From positions 1 to 25,704 of the forward strand of contig CAYPZU010000030.1 in assembly GCA_964415395.1 (NCBI GenBank): DNA of 25,704 nt. The letters are read 5' to 3'. The translations under genes and the position numbers were made by a program. The first letter of the stretch is position 1; each line of letters opens with the position of its first letter. This DNA comes from CAYPZU01 sp964415395. GTDB lineage: Bacteria > Chlamydiota > Chlamydiia > Chlamydiales > SM23-39. The notes under the pieces are model-generated. The model saw nothing but the letters and a program-made list of their open reading frames with translations. It was not told the origin of the DNA and made no database searches. Shown in pieces: positions 1 through 8,611 of the stretch.

Positions 1-409
1 TCAGGCCTCTGGGTCCCAGAACCTTACCGAGTTTGCCAAGCTCCCTCATCATGTCGGGAGTTGAAATCAGCGCGCTGAAGTCGGTCCATCCGCCCTTGAT
101 TTTCTCAAGAAGCTCGTCCGCGCCAGCATAATCGGCGCCAGCTTCAAGAGCTTCTTTCGCCTTATCGCCTTTCGCAATGACAACGAGAACGACTGTCTGG
201 CCGGTCCCGTGGGGCAGAGAAACCGTGCCTCGTACCTGCTGGTCCGACTTCTTCGGATCGATGCCCACTTTAAGGGCGACGTTCAGCGACTGGTCGAATT
301 TGACAGGAGGGCACTTTTTCAAGACAGCCACAGCCTCTTCCAGCTTGTAGCTCTTGTTTGGGTCGACAAGCTTGTCGACTTCCTGCATTCTTTTGGATCT
401 TTTCGGCAT
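1..409 (-). CDS. rplA: 50S ribosomal protein L1, N-terminal part (cut by window edge)
   Basis: L1 binds 23S rRNA at the L1 stalk and helps release of deacylated tRNA; in many bacteria it also represses its own operon. The visible 136 codons begin MPKRSKRMQEVDKLVDPNK and include the typical KFDQSLNVALKVGID segment, the GTVSLPHGTG block and the LGPRGL motif at the window edge; the C-terminal part lies beyond position 1. The ATG at 407-409 follows the rplK stop by three bases, so the two genes are co-transcribed and probably translationally coupled. This rplK-rplA order is universal in bacteria. Identification is secure; only the end is missing. Confidence 0.97.
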   Translation of the reverse strand, partial: MPKRSKRMQEVDKLVDPNKSYKLEEAVAVLKKCPPVKFDQSLNVALKVGIDPKKSDQQVRGTVSLPHGTGQTVVLVVIAKGDKAKEALEAGADYAGADELLEKIKGGWTDFSALISTPDMMRELGKLGKVLGPRGL

Positions 410-412
410 CGC

Positions 413-841
413 TTAACCCTCCACGATATCGACGCCCATAGAGCGTGCGGTTCCCATCACCATCATTTCAGCCGCTTCCTCGGATACGATCCGCATGTCT
501 ACAGCTTTCGTTTTGGCGATTTTTTTTACTTGAGAGCGGGTCAGCTTGCCCACTTTATCACGGTTCGGCACTTTCGAGCCTGATTCAATCCCCAGTTCCT
601 TCAGAATCATTCTGGAAACAGGAGGTTTGCGCGTAATAAAGGAGAAGGACTTATCTGAATAGACGCTGATCACGACTGGGAGAACGTCTCCAGCCTGTTC
701 CTGCGTTTTCGCATTGTATTCCTTGCAGAACGCCATAATGTTAATACCAGCTGAACCTAGGGCGGGGCCGATAGGTGGAGCCGGGTTGGCTTTCCCTGCA
801 GGAATCTGCAGCTTAATTGTTTTAACTAGCTTTTTTGCCAT
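413..841 (-). CDS. rplK: 50S ribosomal protein L11
   Basis: L11 forms the base of the GTPase-associated centre on 23S rRNA and contacts translation factors. The 142-residue length is standard. The N-terminal block contains the proline-rich hinge KANPAPPIGPALGSAG (about residues 17-32), and the C-terminal RNA-binding domain carries the KVGKLTRSQVKKIA stretch and a terminal ARSMGVDIVEG. It lies 54 bp downstream of nusG and three bases upstream of rplA, within the same minus-strand operon. Nothing in the sequence looks unusual. Confidence 0.98.
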   Translation of the reverse strand: MAKKLVKTIKLQIPAGKANPAPPIGPALGSAGINIMAFCKEYNAKTQEQAGDVLPVVISVYSDKSFSFITRKPPVSRMILKELGIESGSKVPNRDKVGKLTRSQVKKIAKTKAVDMRIVSEEAAEMMVMGTARSMGVDIVEG

Positions 842-895
842 ATTTACCTATTTATGAGTGCTTGCGAAAGATTTCTCTTTCTCCTCATTATTTAC

Positions 896-1441
896 TTAGC
901 TGGCATTCTCGGCCGTGGACTGCTCCACCTGCCAGAATTCCAGGTCGTCGACACGCGTATCCCGACCAAAGATCGAGACCATTACGCTGAGTCTTCCTTT
1001 CTCGTGATTGACTTCGGTCACGGTGCCGGTGAAGTTGACGAATACGCCGTCGGTAATCTTGACGCGGTCGCCCACATCGACTTTATGCTTCTGGACAACG
1101 CCTTTCTGCCTGTCCTCAAGCTCTTTCATGATATCGGCCACTTCCCTGTCGGAAAGCGGAGTCGGCTTTTCGCCGCCGAGAAAGTCGATGACGCCTGGGG
1201 TGTCTTTTACATACGCCCAGGATTCTTCGTGGAAATTCATTTTTACGAGGAGATAGCCAGGCCACATCCGCTTTTCGCTGATCTTCTGATGCCCTCTTTT
1301 GACTTCGGCGACATTCTCCGTCGGAATCAAGATCTCGACGATGTCGTCCGCCATCCCTTTTGACTGGAGAAATTCTTCAAGCGCTTTCTTCACCTTTTTT
1401 TCATGGCTCGACATCACTTGAACGACATACCATTTATGCAT
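896..1441 (-). CDS. nusG: Transcription termination/antitermination protein NusG
   Basis: NusG binds RNA polymerase and couples it to Rho or to the ribosome. The 181-residue protein starts MHKWYVVQVMSSHEKKVKKAL, the classic NGN-domain opening, and holds the MWPGYLLVKM strand. The C-terminal KOW domain is visible from about residue 120 (VDVGDRVKITDGVFVNFTGT, then a conserved SIFGRDTRVDLEF-type strand). The short tail after the KOW domain ends QSTAENAS. It starts 15 bp after the secE stop. The family assignment is unambiguous. Confidence 0.98.
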   Translation of the reverse strand: MHKWYVVQVMSSHEKKVKKALEEFLQSKGMADDIVEILIPTENVAEVKRGHQKISEKRMWPGYLLVKMNFHEESWAYVKDTPGVIDFLGGEKPTPLSDREVADIMKELEDRQKGVVQKHKVDVGDRVKITDGVFVNFTGTVTEVNHEKGRLSVMVSIFGRDTRVDDLEFWQVEQSTAENAS

Positions 1442-1456
1442 ACAAACCCAATCAAG

Positions 1457-1675
1457 TTATCCAAAAATCATACGAAACAGGGCTCCGATCAATTCCAGAG
1501 AGCCGCGAATTCCCAAATCGACGATGTAGATCGTGAACCCAAACAGAAACGTTGCAAGGATTACCGCTTTCGTACAGAGCATCAGCTCATCCCTGGATGT
1601 CCAGGTCACTTTCTTCAGCTCGTTCTGCACTTCGCGGAAGAAGGAGAGTTTTTTCTTCTCTGTAATTGTCGACAT
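1457..1675 (-). CDS. secE: Preprotein translocase subunit SecE
   Basis: SecE clamps the SecY channel in the inner membrane. This is the short one-membrane-span form of 72 residues. An amphipathic helix containing FFREVQNELKKVTWTSRDEL (about residues 12-31), which is the SecE signature, precedes a single hydrophobic segment (about residues 37-60). The gene sits between tRNA-Trp and nusG, the usual chlamydial and general bacterial position. The spacer upstream, between it and tRNA-Trp, is unusually long and rich in hairpins. Confidence 0.97.
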   Translation of the reverse strand: MSTITEKKKLSFFREVQNELKKVTWTSRDELMLCTKAVILATFLFGFTIYIVDLGIRGSLELIGALFRMIFG

Positions 1676-1975
1676 CTACAGCCTCTAAATTGTGGGGTTC
1701 AAACCTTGCAAGGCTATCTAAATTCGTGATTTAGACCAAGAACCTTGTGCAGAAATTTTTTTCTGCACGCCTCGAAGACTTTACTCTTCGAGTTTTAATA
1801 CCTCGAGTGCGGAGGGATTCCTCCCTGGCAGGCGGCAAGCCGTCCTGTCCCGGGAGCCGATTCCCGCGGTTTTCCTTACGGAAAACATCGCGCGTCATTT
1901 CGAATCCCACTCGCAAGCCAAACTATTGGCTTGCTCGCACTCTCGAAACATTTTCAGTCTCGAGATTTACCATCT
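1676..1975. repeat. Hairpin-rich spacer between secE and tRNA-Trp with tRNA 3'-end repeat
   Basis: These 300 bases contain no convincing gene. At least five perfect inverted repeats lie in a row: 1718-1734 (6-bp stem), 1747-1768 (9-bp stem), 1771-1792 (8-bp stem), 1869-1886 (7-bp stem) and 1913-1934 (9-bp stem). Positions 1789-1820 match 1961-1992 at 28 of 32 bases, including a 19-base perfect match (1802-1820 with 1974-1992) that covers the 3' acceptor and part of the T arm of tRNA-Trp. The spacer lies inside the tuf-tRNA-secE transcript, so the hairpins may be RNA-processing sites or remains of a duplicated tRNA region. Confidence 0.7.
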
Positions 1976-2048
1976 CGAGTGCGGAGGGATTCGAACCCCC
2001 GACCGGCGACTTTGGAGATCGCTGCTCTACCAGCTGAGCTACACACCC
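1976..2048 (-). tRNA. tRNA-Trp (anticodon CCA)
   Basis: The complementary strand from 2048 folds into a full cloverleaf. The acceptor stem pairs GGGTGTG with CGCACTC, the D arm is GCTC/GAGC, and the anticodon stem GCGAT/GTCGC holds loop CTCCAAA, which reads CCA. The T arm has GGGGG/CCCTC around TTCGAAT. The discriminator is G and CCA is not encoded. It lies between tuf and secE, where chlamydiae carry tRNA-Trp. The 3' end is repeated in part at 1802-1820. Confidence 0.96.
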
Positions 2049-2051
2049 TAA

Positions 2052-2069
2052 GGGAGCTATTAAGCTCCC
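2052..2069 (-). other. Stem-loop between tuf and tRNA-Trp
   Basis: A perfect 7-bp stem (GGGAGCT/AGCTCCC) with a 4-base loop lies between the tuf stop and the 5' end of tRNA-Trp. No T run follows on the minus strand, so it is more likely an RNA-processing signal for release of the tRNA or the tuf mRNA end than an intrinsic terminator. The role is inferred from position only. Confidence 0.5.
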
Positions 2070-2078
2070 CCATAACCA

Positions 2079-3263
<1,185 letters not shown>

Positions 3264-3297
3264 CTAACATCCTCCGTTAGGCTCTAGAATTTTAGCT

Positions 3298-3369
3298 TGC
3301 CCAAGATAGGAATTGAACCTACGACCACTTGCTTACCATGCAAGTGCTCTACCACTGAGCTACCTGGGC
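3298..3369 (-). tRNA. tRNA-Thr (anticodon GGT)
   Basis: The complementary strand from 3369 folds into a cloverleaf. The acceptor stem pairs GCCCAGG with CTTGGGC, the D arm is GCTC/GAGC, and the anticodon stem CTTGC/GCAAG holds loop ATGGTAA, reading GGT. The T arm is GTAGG/CCTAT around TTCAATT. The discriminator is A and CCA is not encoded. It sits just upstream of tuf and downstream of infA, matching the chlamydial arrangement as I recall it. Confidence 0.96.
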
Positions 3370-3415
3370 ATCTATTGTTTGTTGTTCAAAAGCATGAAAG
3401 CTTAAGGCACTTGGG

Positions 3416-3443
3416 TCTATATTTTCAATCTTTTTCCGACAAA
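3416..3443 (-). promoter_or_regulatory. Candidate promoter for tRNA-Thr-tuf-tRNA-Trp-secE
   Basis: In the infA to tRNA-Thr gap the minus strand reads TTTGTC, a 16-base spacer and TATAGA, a passable sigma-70-type pair (the overlapping TTGTCG gives a 15-base spacer). It lies about 50 bases before the tRNA, a good distance for a tRNA-led transcript. This is by eye only; read-through from infA is an alternative. Confidence 0.4.
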
Positions 3444-3453
3444 CGATTCAAAA

Positions 3454-3672
3454 TTACTTTTGACGATAGACGATTCTTGCTTTCGTCAGGTCATAAGGCG
3501 ACATCTCTACTGTCACGCCATCGCCGGCATAAACCCGGATGTTCCTCATCCGCATTTTGCCGCTCAGGTGGGCAATTACACGCATCCCATTCTCTAACAG
3601 GACGCTAAAAGTCATGTTGGGCAAAAGCTCTTCGACTTTGCCTTCCATTTTGATCGTTTCTTCTTTCGACAT
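3454..3672 (-). CDS. infA: Translation initiation factor IF-1
   Basis: IF-1 occupies the ribosomal A site during initiation. The 72-residue protein is an S1-like OB fold: it starts MSKEETIKMEGKVEELLPN, has FSVLLENGMRVIAHLSGKMRMRNI in the barrel, and ends with the family signature DGVTVEMSPYDLTKARIVYRQK. Length and ends match the family exactly. It is the first gene of the minus-strand translation block and is divergent from the sufE-like gene. Confidence 0.98.
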   Translation of the reverse strand: MSKEETIKMEGKVEELLPNMTFSVLLENGMRVIAHLSGKMRMRNIRVYAGDGVTVEMSPYDLTKARIVYRQK

Positions 3673-3776
3673 AGGATTTCAGCTCGGAAATGCTTTTTAT
3701 GAAACTATATTTAGGCGATTTAAGTCAATGAGTTTCCTCTTATTTTTAATGAGCATCCTCGATAAAATGGCTTCGC

Positions 3777-4208
3777 ATGACAGAATCGTTCAACGAGAAC
3801 CTACGCCGCATCAAGGAAATCTTTTCCCCGCTGGACGCGGAAGGAAAGTACTGCGCGCTCATCGATCTGGGCCGAAAGCTCGCCCCCTATCCGGACGCCC
3901 TTAAAACGCCCGACCGGATCGTAAAAGGCTGTCAAAGCACCCTCTATCTCTCTACTCGCTTTGAGTCTGGCCAACTCCACTTCTCCGCCTCCTGCGACGC
4001 GCTTATTTCAGCAGGCCTAGCCGCTCTCCTGATCCTGGCCTACAGCGGCGAGGCGCCCGAAACGATCTTAAAATGCCCCCCTGCCTTTCTATCCGAACTG
4101 GGTATCGCAGACAGCCTTTCCCCGAACCGCTCCAACGGCCTCTCCCAGATCCACTTGCGCATGAAACAGGAGGCCCTCAAACACCTCCTCGCGACACAAA
4201 CTAAATAA
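3777..4208 (+). CDS. SufE-family sulfur acceptor protein
   Basis: SufE accepts sulfane sulfur from the cysteine desulfurase SufS and hands it to the SufBCD scaffold in Fe-S cluster assembly. The 143-residue length fits the family. Residues 44-54 carry TPDRIVKGCQS, which includes the active-site cysteine loop; the cysteine is C52. LSTRFESGQLHFSASCDALISAGLAALLI (about 58-86) matches the core sheet and helix of SufE. No suf genes are adjacent, so it would act in trans. Divergent from infA across about 100 bp. The start ATG has no clear Shine-Dalgarno sequence. It could be a CsdE-type paralogue. Confidence 0.9.
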   Translation: MTESFNENLRRIKEIFSPLDAEGKYCALIDLGRKLAPYPDALKTPDRIVKGCQSTLYLSTRFESGQLHFSASCDALISAGLAALLILAYSGEAPETILKCPPAFLSELGIADSLSPNRSNGLSQIHLRMKQEALKHLLATQTK

Positions 4209-4311
4209 TTTATTTACAGACACTTAAAGCTCGATTCTTAATCCAATATTGGTTATAAGTTTGGGCAAAATTAAACAGTGTGGGCGCCCAAGCGCTTTCA
4301 AAGGAATTATT

Positions 4312-5244
4312 ATGGCTATTGCTGCTGCAGGTGGAAATCTTCAAGCTGTCCAATTAAACCGCTTTGTTACACAGGTTCCCGAGAAAGCCGCTGCTTCTCT
4401 CGAAAGAAAGGCTTTCGCCGTGAAAACGCTGGCGACGATTACAACGATCGCGATTGTCGCGATCGTCGGCGCCGTATTGGCCGTCTCCCTCGGCCTCGGA
4501 GCCATGACGGGAACCCTCCCTTTCATCATGCTGGGCCTTGCAATCGCCACTCCCTTTTTGGCGATGGGAGCCACAAAACTCCGGATGATGGCGGGCGGTA
4601 TGGACGACAGCGAAACCGGCTGGATTCTCGGCGGCGGCTTCAAAGACCAGGCTAAAATCGAGCGGGGCGTTGCTGAAGAGCTGGCTAAAATTTCCCAATG
4701 GACAGGACAGGAAGTAAGACAATTTTTCGCCGACAGGAACTGGCCGATGGATCAGATTCCGATGAACGCCCTCGCCCTGCTGAACCGGCAAGACCCTCTC
4801 AAAGCCCTCCTGCCGCTCATCGCCCGCTACAATTTCTGCTGCAGAGTGTCGGACACCCTCCAGCAGGAATTCCGCGAAGCCCGCGACCAAAGATACAACG
4901 ACCCTCACTTCGGCCACGGCGCAAGGAACTATATGAACCTGGTCCGCGAGCAGACGGCGATCCCATTCGCGCTCGACGCAGCGGTTTTCTCGCAAGTGCT
5001 GCGCAATCCGACTCTCCCCATCCAAAGCCACACCGCACTCGTCCGCGTCGACGCCCGCCCTCTCGACCTCCGCGAAATGGCCCGCAGATACGACCAGAAC
5101 GACACCTATCTCCTCTTTAAAGACCCAGCAGATCCAGAGAAATTCGACGAGAACAGACCTCCCATTTCCCTCACGGAACTGGAGCTGGATCTGACGCCGG
5201 AAGGACTGCGCCAAAAATTGTTCCTGCCTGCGGTACGCGTCTAA
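4312..5244 (+). CDS. Unknown membrane protein with Inc-like paired hydrophobic segment
   Basis: I do not recognise a family. I chose the ATG at 4312 because AAGGAA lies 6-11 bases before it; an upstream TTG at 4249 has no support. The 310-residue product has a short polar N-terminus (about 1-40), two adjacent hydrophobic segments separated by a small turn (about 42-62 and 67-90), then a long soluble C-terminal part rich in charged residues. That bilobed hydrophobic domain is typical of chlamydial inclusion-membrane (Inc) proteins, which are type III secreted. Its stop TAA overlaps the start of the next gene (TAATG), so it is translationally coupled to a hydrolase. The Inc-like role is inference from topology only. 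Confidence 0.75.
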   Translation: MAIAAAGGNLQAVQLNRFVTQVPEKAAASLERKAFAVKTLATITTIAIVAIVGAVLAVSLGLGAMTGTLPFIMLGLAIATPFLAMGATKLRMMAGGMDDSETGWILGGGFKDQAKIERGVAEELAKISQWTGQEVRQFFADRNWPMDQIPMNALALLNRQDPLKALLPLIARYNFCCRVSDTLQQEFREARDQRYNDPHFGHGARNYMNLVREQTAIPFALDAAVFSQVLRNPTLPIQSHTALVRVDARPLDLREMARRYDQNDTYLLFKDPADPEKFDENRPPISLTELELDLTPEGLRQKLFLPAVRV

Positions 5245-6356
5245 TGGCGGCTCCGATCCGACCCGAAATCCCGACTTTCCGGGCCGTCTGGAATGAGAAG
5301 CTGAGAGATCCAGCGCCTACCACAGCCAAAAAAGTGCTTAAGGCTGCCTGGAACGTTCTCTCAGTCCTGATCCCCCCCATCGGCCTGGCGCGGGTCGTCG
5401 GATGGGCGATCGGCTTTGTCGCCAAGAAACTAACCCTCCCCTCTGCCTGGTTCTATGGCAACCAGACAATCCACCGGAGCCACAGGATTTTCCGGGATCT
5501 CTATTTCGGCCCGATCAGAGACCATAACCGCGAAGTGAGGGAACAGTTCGAAATCACGCCGCACCACATCGCTACTCCCGACGGCGCGCGGCTGAACGCC
5601 TACCATTTCCGCCATCGCCAATCCGACGAAAATACGGAAACCGTCGTATTCTGCCAATCGAACGCCTGCTTCAGCGAACAGCATGTATATTCATGGCTGA
5701 TCGACAAGGCGGCGGCGCGCGGCAGCGTCTGCAATTTTGTCGTCTTCGACTACCGCGGCGTGGTGAAATCGAGAGGCGACGCCAAACGGGCGCAGGATCT
5801 TCTCATAGACACCGAGTCGGCTTATCAATTCGCCCGCGATGCGCTCCATGTAGCGCCAGAGCGGATGCGCTGGTACGGATGGTCCCTCGGCGGCGCAAAT
5901 TCGGCGAACATCAAGGCGCTCCATCCCGAATGCACAGCGCGCTATGTGAACGAGCGCTCCTTCAGCTCCGCTTCCGAAGTCGTCTGGCACTCGATCCCCA
6001 AAGCGATCCGCCCCCTCTTTTTCTGGCTTCCATTTGCCTGGAGAAGCCAGGGCTGGAACATTTCTGCTCCTCTGGACAAAATCAGGGGCGAGGCTCTCAT
6101 CGTGTTCCACCGGGACGATCCAACCATTCCGTTTTCTGCGAGCGCCCGCCAAGCCGCCCTCAAAGCGAACCGCGCGTTCCAAATGATCGAACTCTATCAG
6201 ACCGCCGAACAAATCGCCGAAGGGCACGACCGGATCGTCGACCACCATTTCGAAGATCTCGATAAATACATGGCAAATCCGGGCGAAAGAGCCGACGATG
6301 CCATCGCGGATTTTATTCTGCCTCCGCCTGCAGCAGCGGCAGCCAACATAGCCTAG
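5244..6356 (+). CDS. Alpha/beta hydrolase, CHLPS/DUF818-like (first paralogue)
   Basis: A 370-residue protein with an alpha/beta hydrolase core. Visible features are TPDGARLNAYHF (about 111-122), FDYRGVVKSRG (168-178), the nucleophile elbow YGWSLGG with S214, an acidic candidate D292 in FHRDDPTIPF and a histidine candidate H328 in EGHDR. A conserved hydrophobic N-terminal segment (about 34-60) precedes the core and could be a membrane anchor. The block NERSFSS (236-242) is shared with the downstream paralogue. The overall plan resembles the chlamydial CHLPS 43 kDa family (DUF818), recalled rather than searched. The substrate is unknown; lipase, esterase and thioesterase activities are all possible. 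Start overlaps the previous stop by one base. Confidence 0.85.
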   Translation: MAAPIRPEIPTFRAVWNEKLRDPAPTTAKKVLKAAWNVLSVLIPPIGLARVVGWAIGFVAKKLTLPSAWFYGNQTIHRSHRIFRDLYFGPIRDHNREVREQFEITPHHIATPDGARLNAYHFRHRQSDENTETVVFCQSNACFSEQHVYSWLIDKAAARGSVCNFVVFDYRGVVKSRGDAKRAQDLLIDTESAYQFARDALHVAPERMRWYGWSLGGANSANIKALHPECTARYVNERSFSSASEVVWHSIPKAIRPLFFWLPFAWRSQGWNISAPLDKIRGEALIVFHRDDPTIPFSASARQAALKANRAFQMIELYQTAEQIAEGHDRIVDHHFEDLDKYMANPGERADDAIADFILPPPAAAAANIA

Positions 6357-6366
6357 GAGTCCTTTC

Positions 6367-7437
6367 GTGGCAGCAGTCCAGCGTCCCATTTTTCAAGCCG
6401 AGTGGAACAACGCCAACCAGCATCTCAAGCCGGCCGACCAAACCCTCCTAAGGAAAATCGCCCGCGTCGCCTGGAATATCTTTTCCGCCGTCATCTTCCC
6501 GATCGGGCTGGGCAGGCTGATCGGTGCGGGAATCGGCAAGATTGCGAACCGGGTGCTTCTTCCCGCGGCTGAAAAAACTCCGGAAGAAATAGCCGAAGCG
6601 AAGCGGCTCCACCAATTCATTTGGCACGACCCGAATCCAACTCCGGAGATCCAAACGATCCGCAATTCATTTACAGCCGAAGAATGCACCGTGGCCACTC
6701 CCGACGGCGCTCTTCTCTCCGTAACCCACTTCCGCGCCCGGAACGCCAACGCCGCATCGCCTACGATGATCTACTTCCAGCCGAATGGAACTCTGAAAGA
6801 CCAGGGAGTCCACCTTCCGCTCATGGGGCCTTCTGTTTTTGGGACTCCAACGAACTTCGTCGTGTTCGATTACCGGACAGTGGGAGAGTCGCGAGGAACA
6901 TTCAAAGGGGCGAAAGATCTGGAAATCGACGGATCGTCGATCGTCCAGTGGGTGCAAAAAGATCTCGGCGTCCCGGCGCATCAGATCTCCTTCTATGGAT
7001 TTTCCCTCGGCGGCGCGGTCGCAGTCAAAACACAGGCGCAAGACCCCGCTCTGACGGGTCCGAACGGAAACGAACGGTCGTTTTCATCGATTAGAGAAAT
7101 GATCCGGGCCATCTTAAATAAGCTGAACCGCTTCAAGTGGCTCGCCTCGCTGATCGCCTCGGCTGTGAAGTCGCAGGGCTATGAAATGGACGTTCTAAGC
7201 TCTTACAAAAAGCTCCAGGGACGCAAACTCGTGATTTATCACCCCGAAGATCCCGTCATCCCTTACGAGGCCAGCCTAAAAAAAGGGCTTGGGCCGATCC
7301 CCCACGAGTCTGTTCAGCTTGGGGCTGCCCGCCTTGCAGCCAACGAGCACTGCGCTCCGCTTCAGGTTTTCGACGATATCGAAACCGGAAGACCTGCGCT
7401 TGACGTCGTCGCCGACTTCTTCTTCAGACCAGAGTAA
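6367..7437 (+). CDS. Alpha/beta hydrolase, CHLPS/DUF818-like (second paralogue)
   Basis: A 356-residue tandem paralogue of the upstream hydrolase, starting at GTG (6367) behind TAGGAG, which overlaps the preceding stop codon. Shared landmarks are a hydrophobic N-terminal segment with WNIFSAVIFPIGLGRLIG (about 36-53), TPDGALLSVTHF, FDYRTVGESRG, nucleophile elbow YGFSLGG with S213, D295 in YHPEDPVIPY and H328 in NEHCAPL. All three catalytic positions are kept, so both copies look active. NERSFSS recurs at 235-241. Its 3' end overlaps the convergent M24 peptidase gene by 14 bases. Function beyond hydrolysis is not known. Confidence 0.85.
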   Translation: MAAVQRPIFQAEWNNANQHLKPADQTLLRKIARVAWNIFSAVIFPIGLGRLIGAGIGKIANRVLLPAAEKTPEEIAEAKRLHQFIWHDPNPTPEIQTIRNSFTAEECTVATPDGALLSVTHFRARNANAASPTMIYFQPNGTLKDQGVHLPLMGPSVFGTPTNFVVFDYRTVGESRGTFKGAKDLEIDGSSIVQWVQKDLGVPAHQISFYGFSLGGAVAVKTQAQDPALTGPNGNERSFSSIREMIRAILNKLNRFKWLASLIASAVKSQGYEMDVLSSYKKLQGRKLVIYHPEDPVIPYEASLKKGLGPIPHESVQLGAARLAANEHCAPLQVFDDIETGRPALDVVADFFFRPE

Positions 7438-8611
7438 CGATCTCTTCCTGGACGCCGCCGGTGATCTCGACTCTCCCGTCTTGACTCACATAGACGTCGT
7501 ATTCGAGGCGCACGCCGAAATCACCTGCGAGATAAATCCCCGGTTCGACTGAAAAACAGGTGCCGGGCAGAATCGGACGCACATCGTGCATCTCGAGATT
7601 GTCCATATGCGCCCCGCTGCCGTGGAGGCTCGTCTCGATGCTATGGCCCGTCCTGTGAAGAAAGAATTTCCCAAATCCGGCCTTCTCAATCACTCCGCGC
7701 GCCGCATCGTCCACTTCCCACCCCTCGACCCGCTTCTTCTCGGCAAAGCGGCGGATCACAAGATCGGACGCCGCTTTCTGCGCCTTTCTTACGATCGAAA
7801 AAATCTCCTGCTGCCGCTCTGTCGGCTGCGAAGCGGCGACGCCGACGCGGGTGATATCGCCAAAGACATTCCCCTCCCCTTTTTCCTTCGCCCAAAGGTC
7901 GATGAGGATGAAATCGCCCTTCCGGATCGGGCTGCAGGAGTCCTTCTCAGGCGCATAATGAGGGTCGGCGCTGTGCGCATTCACAGCGACGATCGGGTCG
8001 TGATCCGTCTCGAGGCCCCGCTTTCGAAAATCGGCAGCGATCTTTTGCTGGACGTCGTATTCGGTGAAGCTCTTCCCGGCTTTCAAATGCTCCGAAATCC
8101 ACTTCCATGCTCCCTGGCAGATCTCGTCGACCGCGCGGGCGGCCCGGATGTGGCTTTCCGCCTGCGCGGGAGTTAAAACAGCCGTAAAATAAGGGAGGAT
8201 GTCTCCCGAGCTTTCCACTCCGATTCCGAGCGAGCGGATGAAATCGACCGTCCCCGCGTCGACCATCGAAATATACGGAATCGCGTTGTTGCGGGAATAT
8301 TCCATCGCGATCTTTTTCGCCCCGGAAAGAGTCTTCTTCAAATCGGCTTCAAGTCCCTGCCATGAGTTGAATAACACTTTCTTCCCCGGCGCATGGTCGA
8401 GCGTATACGGCTCGATCGCATGAACGATCTTCACCGGCTCGCCTTTCACCGGAATCCAGTAATAAAACCGGCGCGTCGTCATTTTGTGGGATGGAATTTC
8501 GAGAAAGGTACGGGCCAGCGGGTTGTTCCCGTGGAAATCATAGAGCAGCCATCCGTCGAGATGCCGCTCGGCTAAAAACTTTTGCGCCAGGGTTACTTTC
8601 GATTGGTTCAT
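7424..8611 (-). CDS. M24-family metallopeptidase, Xaa-Pro aminopeptidase-like
   Basis: M24 peptidases use two metal ions to remove N-terminal residues, often before proline. The 395-residue protein has an N-terminal creatinase-like domain (about 1-145) and a pita-bread catalytic domain. All five metal ligands are visible: D238 (LIDLWAK), D252 (FGDITR), H323 (HRTGHSI), E356 (SVEPGIYL) and E370 (VRLEYDV). Histidine H218 in SADPHY is the likely proton shuttle. The ATG overlaps the TGA of the upstream HEAT-repeat gene as ATGA, so translation is coupled. Whether it acts on Xaa-Pro or on other dipeptides cannot be decided here. Confidence 0.93.
   Translation of the reverse strand: MNQSKVTLAQKFLAERHLDGWLLYDFHGNNPLARTFLEIPSHKMTTRRFYYWIPVKGEPVKIVHAIEPYTLDHAPGKKVLFNSWQGLEADLKKTLSGAKKIAMEYSRNNAIPYISMVDAGTVDFIRSLGIGVESSGDILPYFTAVLTPAQAESHIRAARAVDEICQGAWKWISEHLKAGKSFTEYDVQQKIAADFRKRGLETDHDPIVAVNAHSADPHYAPEKDSCSPIRKGDFILIDLWAKEKGEGNVFGDITRVGVAASQPTERQQEIFSIVRKAQKAASDLVIRRFAEKKRVEGWEVDDAARGVIEKAGFGKFFLHRTGHSIETSLHGSGAHMDNLEMHDVRPILPGTCFSVEPGIYLAGDFGVRLEYDVYVSQDGRVEITGGVQEEIVTLV

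Noticed and set aside
1676..1975. Prophage or island attachment site at tRNA-Trp
   Set aside because: The repeat spans only 172 bp and holds no integrase or cargo, so it is reported as a tRNA fragment rather than an att site.
2052..2069. Rho-independent terminator after tuf
   Set aside because: No T run follows the stem on the minus strand and the operon continues through tRNA-Trp to secE.
3713..3740. TTGACT-containing promoter for infA
   Set aside because: The nearest TATAGT lies only 13 bases away, too close for a normal sigma-70-type spacer.
4354..5214. 286-codon minus-strand frame opposite the Inc-like gene
   Set aside because: Antisense shadow; the plus-strand gene has a good start, hydrophobic domain and coupling to its neighbour.
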